In this document: positions 60,479-64,000 of the stretch, piece after piece | How the letters are laid out: the number at the start of each line of letters is the position of its first letter | Position numbering within the stretch: the first letter of the stretch is position 1 | NCBI GenBank assembly: GCA_903937385.1 | Contig: CAIZZF010000010.1 | Coordinates: 124,001 to 188,000 of the forward strand | Length of the DNA: 64,000 nt | Direction of reading: 5' to 3' | DNA from: an uncultured Holophagaceae bacterium | GTDB taxonomy: Bacteria > Acidobacteriota > Holophagae > Holophagales > Holophagaceae | Notes under the pieces: generated by a model | Databases searched by the model: none | Told to the model about the DNA's origin: nothing | What the model saw: the letters and a program-made list of their open reading frames with translations, nothing else | Made by a program: the position numbers and the translations under genes

Positions 60479-62845
60479 ATGTTGGCCCACTCCTCAACTT
60501 CGCGTGTAACTCACGCCCTCACGGATCCGATCCCGGATGCCAAACCTTCACTTCGTCTCTACACGCAGGCGATGAATGCCCTGGTAGGGGTTGACCGGAA
60601 TTGTGGTCATCGCAGTGTGTTCTTCGTGAAGCCCGACGACCAATGTTTTGACCGTGTCCTTGGCGATGCCCGGAAAGATCGAGTTCTCAAACTGGCCAAG
60701 GAGATCATCCCCGCCGCCATCGCCGCATACGACAAGGTCCGCAGGAAGGCCAACGGCCCCCTGCGGCCTAAGAAGCAGCGGGACTCCATGCCCCTGGTGG
60801 TCGAGTCCCAGTTGAAGTTCGCCAAGTCCTACCTGAAGTCCCAGGGCTACGTCGGTGTCCACGACATCGCCATGGCCCACAACGGAACAGCCCTGAACTT
60901 CCTCCACGAGACCCCCAGCGGGACGCCCAAGGGCACCCAGGGGGGCCGGGAGGACTGCCTAGCCATGGTGGCCACCCCTGAGGGCCTCCACCTCGTCCTG
61001 GAGAGCGGCTCGGGCCAGACCGTGGCCACGACGGTGACGCCCGCAACACTACGAGATCCGAAGTTCATCCAACGACTGGCCTACCAGATCGCCCCCAGCA
61101 TCCGGGCTCTGATGGTCTTCGTGGATCCTAAGCTCAAAGGTATTCCTGCGGAAGCTCTCCGTCAGGTCTACCGGCAAGTGAGAAGGCGTGTGGCCGAGAA
61201 TGCCATCGCTTTCAAGAGGGTTGGAGCAGTTGACCGCTCGACCCCGCTCTGCCTGTCCTGCCACCGTCTGGTTCGCCATGTCGGTGATGAATGTGCCTGT
61301 GGGGCAACCCACAGTCAGGGCATCCTCGATGCCCACTCCATTCTTGCGGCGGGCAGGGATTCAATGGGTGCAGTGGCCTACCTCTGCCAAGGTGGCCCTC
61401 ACTCCTTCGACGTCCCCACCGGGGGCGCATCGGTATCAACAACAGCAGATATAGAAGATGTTAATGCTGCGACGGAAGTCACTGGGGAGCCCTCGCGCTC
61501 TCTCAACACTGGTCTGTGCCAGGGCCGCAAGCCGCTCAATGACGCGGTGATAAATCAGGCAGGACGGGATGCTCACAGAGAAGATCAGCATCCTGCACAA
61601 GAGCCGGTAGGGCAGTGTCCGCCTAATGCAGGTGGACACTCCAGGCCGGTAGCAGAACCCTCAGACCCCACCATGCAGTCGGTGGAAACCCAGACTCGCG
61701 GCTTCGTCGGAGCCTCATCCGCATCAAACCTCGTCCCGCAGAAGACTAGTTCTGACAGCCTCGCCGGAGCTACATCCAGCCAACACCCTGGCCAGCATGA
61801 GCCTAATCATGACAGCCCCGCCGAGGCCCATATCGAGCACCCTATGCTCCAACCGTGGTGGAAACGCCTCGGGATGAAAACCCCGCCAACGGAGGAATTC
61901 CTTGTCGAGGACATGCATCAACTCGCCAAGATTCGTCTTCCGGATGAGGTCGATTATTACTTTAGGACCGAAACCCTTTTCGGACTCCCTGTGGAGTGGG
62001 GGCTGCGACGTGCCCCTGACAACTTCCACACAAGGCAGGTGTTACTAGACCATCTGGTTCAGGAGATTTACCCCCTGATCGAAGCGTATAACGACGACCT
62101 CGTCATTGGGATCATTGACGGTTCTAGTCAGCCCCCAGAGGAAGCGTTGGAATTGGTCATTTCCAATTATGCTGGCGAGCGGCCAGAAGACAGCGAACCT
62201 GTCTCCTCACTACAGACACTGGATGTCCAAGCCTGTCGAAGTGCTGAATCCAAATCTGCACACCCGAGGCTTCTGTCGTGGTGGCAGCGCCTTGGACTGG
62301 AAGCCAGACCCACCAAGTGCCTCCTGGCGGAGATGAAGCCCCTGGCCTCATTTCATGCTACCCAGGAAGCTGAAGCCTACTTCAGTTCAAGGACCATGAC
62401 ACTGCTCCCAAGGCGGTGGAAGGTGGCGGATGGTGGGTATAAAGAGACGGTGTTGGAGGGGATGACCCTGCTTCTCTACAAAGACATCCTCGCCAAGATG
62501 AGTAAATCCGGTCGGGTAGTGAAAGCAGCGGATGGCCAGGACGATGGACGGTCCACACCTTCCTCATCTGCCCCAATCCACCCAATGGCCCAGAGTTGGT
62601 GGGAGCGGCTCGGCTCCGATACGAAGCCATCAGTGATGCCGGACATCCACCAGATGAAGGTGCGAATGATGACCTGTGCCGACCGTGAAGCCAGTCATTA
62701 CATCACCAACAATCTTCTGCACCTATTGCCGGATTACTGGCTCGACGACCTCAGTTTGGATTGGAGTGAAAGTGTGTCCAGCCTCACCAAGCTGCTCGCA
62801 GGTGACCTGGAAGGACAGATCGAGGATGACGCCAAGCCAAGCTGA
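60479..62845 (+). CDS. RuvC-like (TnpB/Cas12-type) nuclease-domain protein with three C-terminal repeats
   Basis: A 788-residue protein. Its N-terminal third matches the RuvC/zinc-ribbon order of TnpB/Cas12 proteins: V-G-V-D39-R-N-C-G; a second acidic candidate, either D216 in F-V-D-P-K-L-K-G or E109 in L-V-V-E-S; a four-Cys zinc ribbon at C258, C261, C272, C274; and D284 in I-L-D-A-H-S-I-L-A-A-G. The spacing of D216, zinc ribbon and D284 fits TnpB, but the 177-residue gap after D39 is long, and no wedge or recognition region precedes D39. After a disordered linker come three repeats starting H-P-x4-W-W-x-R-L-G at 454, 595 and 701. ATG 60479 was chosen; TTG 60443 and ATG 60572 are possible. 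No guide RNA or transposon ends are identified. Function not known. Confidence 0.7.
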   Translation: MLAHSSTSRVTHALTDPIPDAKPSLRLYTQAMNALVGVDRNCGHRSVFFVKPDDQCFDRVLGDARKDRVLKLAKEIIPAAIAAYDKVRRKANGPLRPKKQRDSMPLVVESQLKFAKSYLKSQGYVGVHDIAMAHNGTALNFLHETPSGTPKGTQGGREDCLAMVATPEGLHLVLESGSGQTVATTVTPATLRDPKFIQRLAYQIAPSIRALMVFVDPKLKGIPAEALRQVYRQVRRRVAENAIAFKRVGAVDRSTPLCLSCHRLVRHVGDECACGATHSQGILDAHSILAAGRDSMGAVAYLCQGGPHSFDVPTGGASVSTTADIEDVNAATEVTGEPSRSLNTGLCQGRKPLNDAVINQAGRDAHREDQHPAQEPVGQCPPNAGGHSRPVAEPSDPTMQSVETQTRGFVGASSASNLVPQKTSSDSLAGATSSQHPGQHEPNHDSPAEAHIEHPMLQPWWKRLGMKTPPTEEFLVEDMHQLAKIRLPDEVDYYFRTETLFGLPVEWGLRRAPDNFHTRQVLLDHLVQEIYPLIEAYNDDLVIGIIDGSSQPPEEALELVISNYAGERPEDSEPVSSLQTLDVQACRSAESKSAHPRLLSWWQRLGLEARPTKCLLAEMKPLASFHATQEAEAYFSSRTMTLLPRRWKVADGGYKETVLEGMTLLLYKDILAKMSKSGRVVKAADGQDDGRSTPSSSAPIHPMAQSWWERLGSDTKPSVMPDIHQMKVRMMTCADREASHYITNNLLHLLPDYWLDDLSLDWSESVSSLTKLLAGDLEGQIEDDAKPS
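61447..61470 (+). repeat. Direct repeat, right copy
   Basis: Inside the linker of the RuvC-like gene, just after its zinc ribbon/D284 region, encoding D-I-E-D-V-N-A-A. Matches 59769-59792 at 23 of 24 bases. Confidence 0.85.
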
Positions 62846-62904
62846 CGATGCAAGGCGACACCAGACCTTTGACAACGAAATAATGCTGCTACCAGTGTTG
62901 AGGT

Positions 62905-63879
62905 CTACGCCAACACCTTCGGCACGACCTTCCGAAGTTCTCCGAGTTCGAGGTGGTCCAGATACCGCTGAGTTGTGGACACCTGGGCATGACCCAATAG
63001 TTTGGCCACCGCGACGACATTACCGCCTTGCCGTAACGCTGCAATCGCGTAGGTGTGCCGCAGTGCATGTGGACTGACCTTCTTGCCGTGGATGCCACAA
63101 GCCTGAGTCAAGGTGGCGATCAGGAGGCCCAGCGCCCTCGTCGTCATCCGTGCGGGGGGACGCTTACTTCGAGCACGATCATGGGCTAGGAAGAGCGGTC
63201 CATCATCACCGAGAGCCCTCCTGTCCTGGCCAAGGTAGAGATGGAAGCCGTCCACGACTTCCTGGTGGACGGGGACCTGTCGGTCCTTTCTGCCCTTGCC
63301 GTGCACCAACAAGTAATACTCGCCATCGCCATCAAGGCGGACGTCGCGACAATCCAGACCTACCACCTCTGAGACACGAAGACCGGCACCCAACATCACG
63401 AGGAGTATGCCCCGGTCCCGAAGAGTCACTGCCGATTCGACCATCTTTACGATCTCGGCACGGCTGAGAACGTCGTAGGGCCTGATCACCCTGGCCTTGG
63501 GTGCCCGGAGGATGTCTTCGATGTCTTCCACGGAGATCCTGTGGACGGGACGTAGGCACCGCCACTTCATGAAGGTGCGCCAGGCGGCCATGAACTGCCC
63601 CTTGGTGGAAGGCGATGCCTCGGCGTCCATGATCAGCTTCTTCAAGACCAGCAAGTGTCCCAACTTGATCTCCGTGAAGGTGACCACCTGGAGCATCCTG
63701 GCCCCACGCACCAACTGCCCAAGGTAGGCCCTTCTTGTGGCCGGGGAGACGCATTCCGTTTCGACGAACACGCGAGCGACGTGGTCGAAAGTCCAATCAT
63801 GGGAGTTCGTCGTGGTCAGGAGCCCCGCCGAGGCCATACCCCAATCGGTCAGGACACCCGTCTCTGCCTCGCGATTCAT
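62905..63879 (-). CDS. XerC/XerD-like tyrosine recombinase
   Basis: A protein of about 324 residues that would cut and rejoin DNA for integration of this accessory region. Seen: an N-terminal SAM-like domain (A-T-R-R-A-Y-L-G-Q-L), the catalytic Arg in G-A-G-L-R-V-S-E-V-V-G-L-D, the box H-A-L-R-H-T-Y-A, L-L-G-H-A-Q, and the nucleophile Tyr in T-T-Q-R-Y-L-D-H-L. All core residues are present. Starts upstream to 63957 are open; ATG 63879 is preferred but its ribosome binding site is weak. It converges with the RuvC-like gene. Confidence 0.92.
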   Translation of the reverse strand: MNREAETGVLTDWGMASAGLLTTTNSHDWTFDHVARVFVETECVSPATRRAYLGQLVRGARMLQVVTFTEIKLGHLLVLKKLIMDAEASPSTKGQFMAAWRTFMKWRCLRPVHRISVEDIEDILRAPKARVIRPYDVLSRAEIVKMVESAVTLRDRGILLVMLGAGLRVSEVVGLDCRDVRLDGDGEYYLLVHGKGRKDRQVPVHQEVVDGFHLYLGQDRRALGDDGPLFLAHDRARSKRPPARMTTRALGLLIATLTQACGIHGKKVSPHALRHTYAIAALRQGGNVVAVAKLLGHAQVSTTQRYLDHLELGELRKVVPKVLA

Positions 63880-64000
63880 CCGATAACACCCATTATCAGA
63901 ACCTTCCTTCTCCTTACCTACACCCCGAAGAGGGTAGGTCTTAGGGGAACCTCTCAACCGTCCTTATCTACCCGTTAGGTGGTCCGTCATGGCTACACCC

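Noticed and set aside
61448-61470. D-I-E-D-V-N-A-A in the linker as the final RuvC motif (D-x-N-A-A type)
   Set aside because: It lies about 40 residues after D284, too far from the zinc ribbon compared with TnpB spacing, and is encoded by the direct repeat. D284 in D-A-H-S-I-L-A-A fits better.
63989-64000. Possible gene start at the right edge (ATG at 63989)
   Set aside because: Only four codons are visible; nothing supports it.

Overview
This is a high-GC bacterial chromosome segment. The mix of outer-membrane biogenesis (LpxB), M13/M1/C69 peptidases with OPT oligopeptide carriers, three-part FGAM synthase (PurS, PurQ, short PurL) and a fused E1 alpha/beta 2-oxoacid dehydrogenase fits an Acidobacteriota bacterium of the Holophagae (Geothrix/Holophaga type). 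That placement is an inference from gene content, not from a marker gene.

Layout. Bases 1-2650 are the end of a lower-GC accessory region: four small unknown genes on the minus strand and a tyrosine integrase. Bases 2714-52229 are a gene-dense chromosomal core: bacilliredoxin, CoA transferase, tRNA-Pro, CutA and GlpX; a peptide-use block (M13 peptidase, C69 dipeptidase, M1 aminopeptidase, two OPT transporters); inositol monophosphatase, an SDR/DUF2867 protein, an Nfu Fe-S carrier, a GAF plus degenerate GGDEF protein, a TPP-dependent E1 fusion and an MBL hydrolase; a complete livKHMGF branched-chain amino acid ABC transporter; an ExbD/TonB pair; LpxB; an alkyltransferase-like protein; purSQ and, nearby on the other strand, purL; an amidase; a PilZ protein; a B12-type radical SAM protein; pyrF with pnuC; a second M1 peptidase; and an initiator tRNA. 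Peptide import, peptide hydrolysis, branched-chain amino acid uptake and 2-oxoacid oxidation together suggest growth on peptides and amino acids.

Bases 52230-64000 are a second accessory region that begins at the 3' end of initiator tRNA-fMet. It holds a cassette of four overlapping small genes, an excisionase-like HTH gene with a promoter-region array of about 10-bp-phased repeats, a type I restriction-modification locus (intact hsdM, a RhuM-family gene, then an internal deletion that joins an hsdS N-terminus to an hsdR C-terminus), about 1.1 kb of non-coding sequence with small palindromic repeats, a large protein of unusual architecture, and an XerC/D-like integrase.

The most unusual object is the 788-residue protein at 60479-62845. 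Its N-terminal third carries what I read as a TnpB/Cas12-type RuvC fold (G-V-D-x-N motif at residue 39, a four-Cys zinc ribbon at 258-274, and a final Asp at 284 in a D-A-x-S-I-L-A-A context). It has no N-terminal recognition/wedge region, and three divergent repeats starting H-P-x4-W-W-x-R-L-G follow at the C-terminus. A 24-bp direct repeat (one mismatch) links the upstream non-coding region to the linker just after the RuvC domain. A second notable structure is a long inverted repeat that mirrors the 3' half of tRNA-Pro through its terminator.
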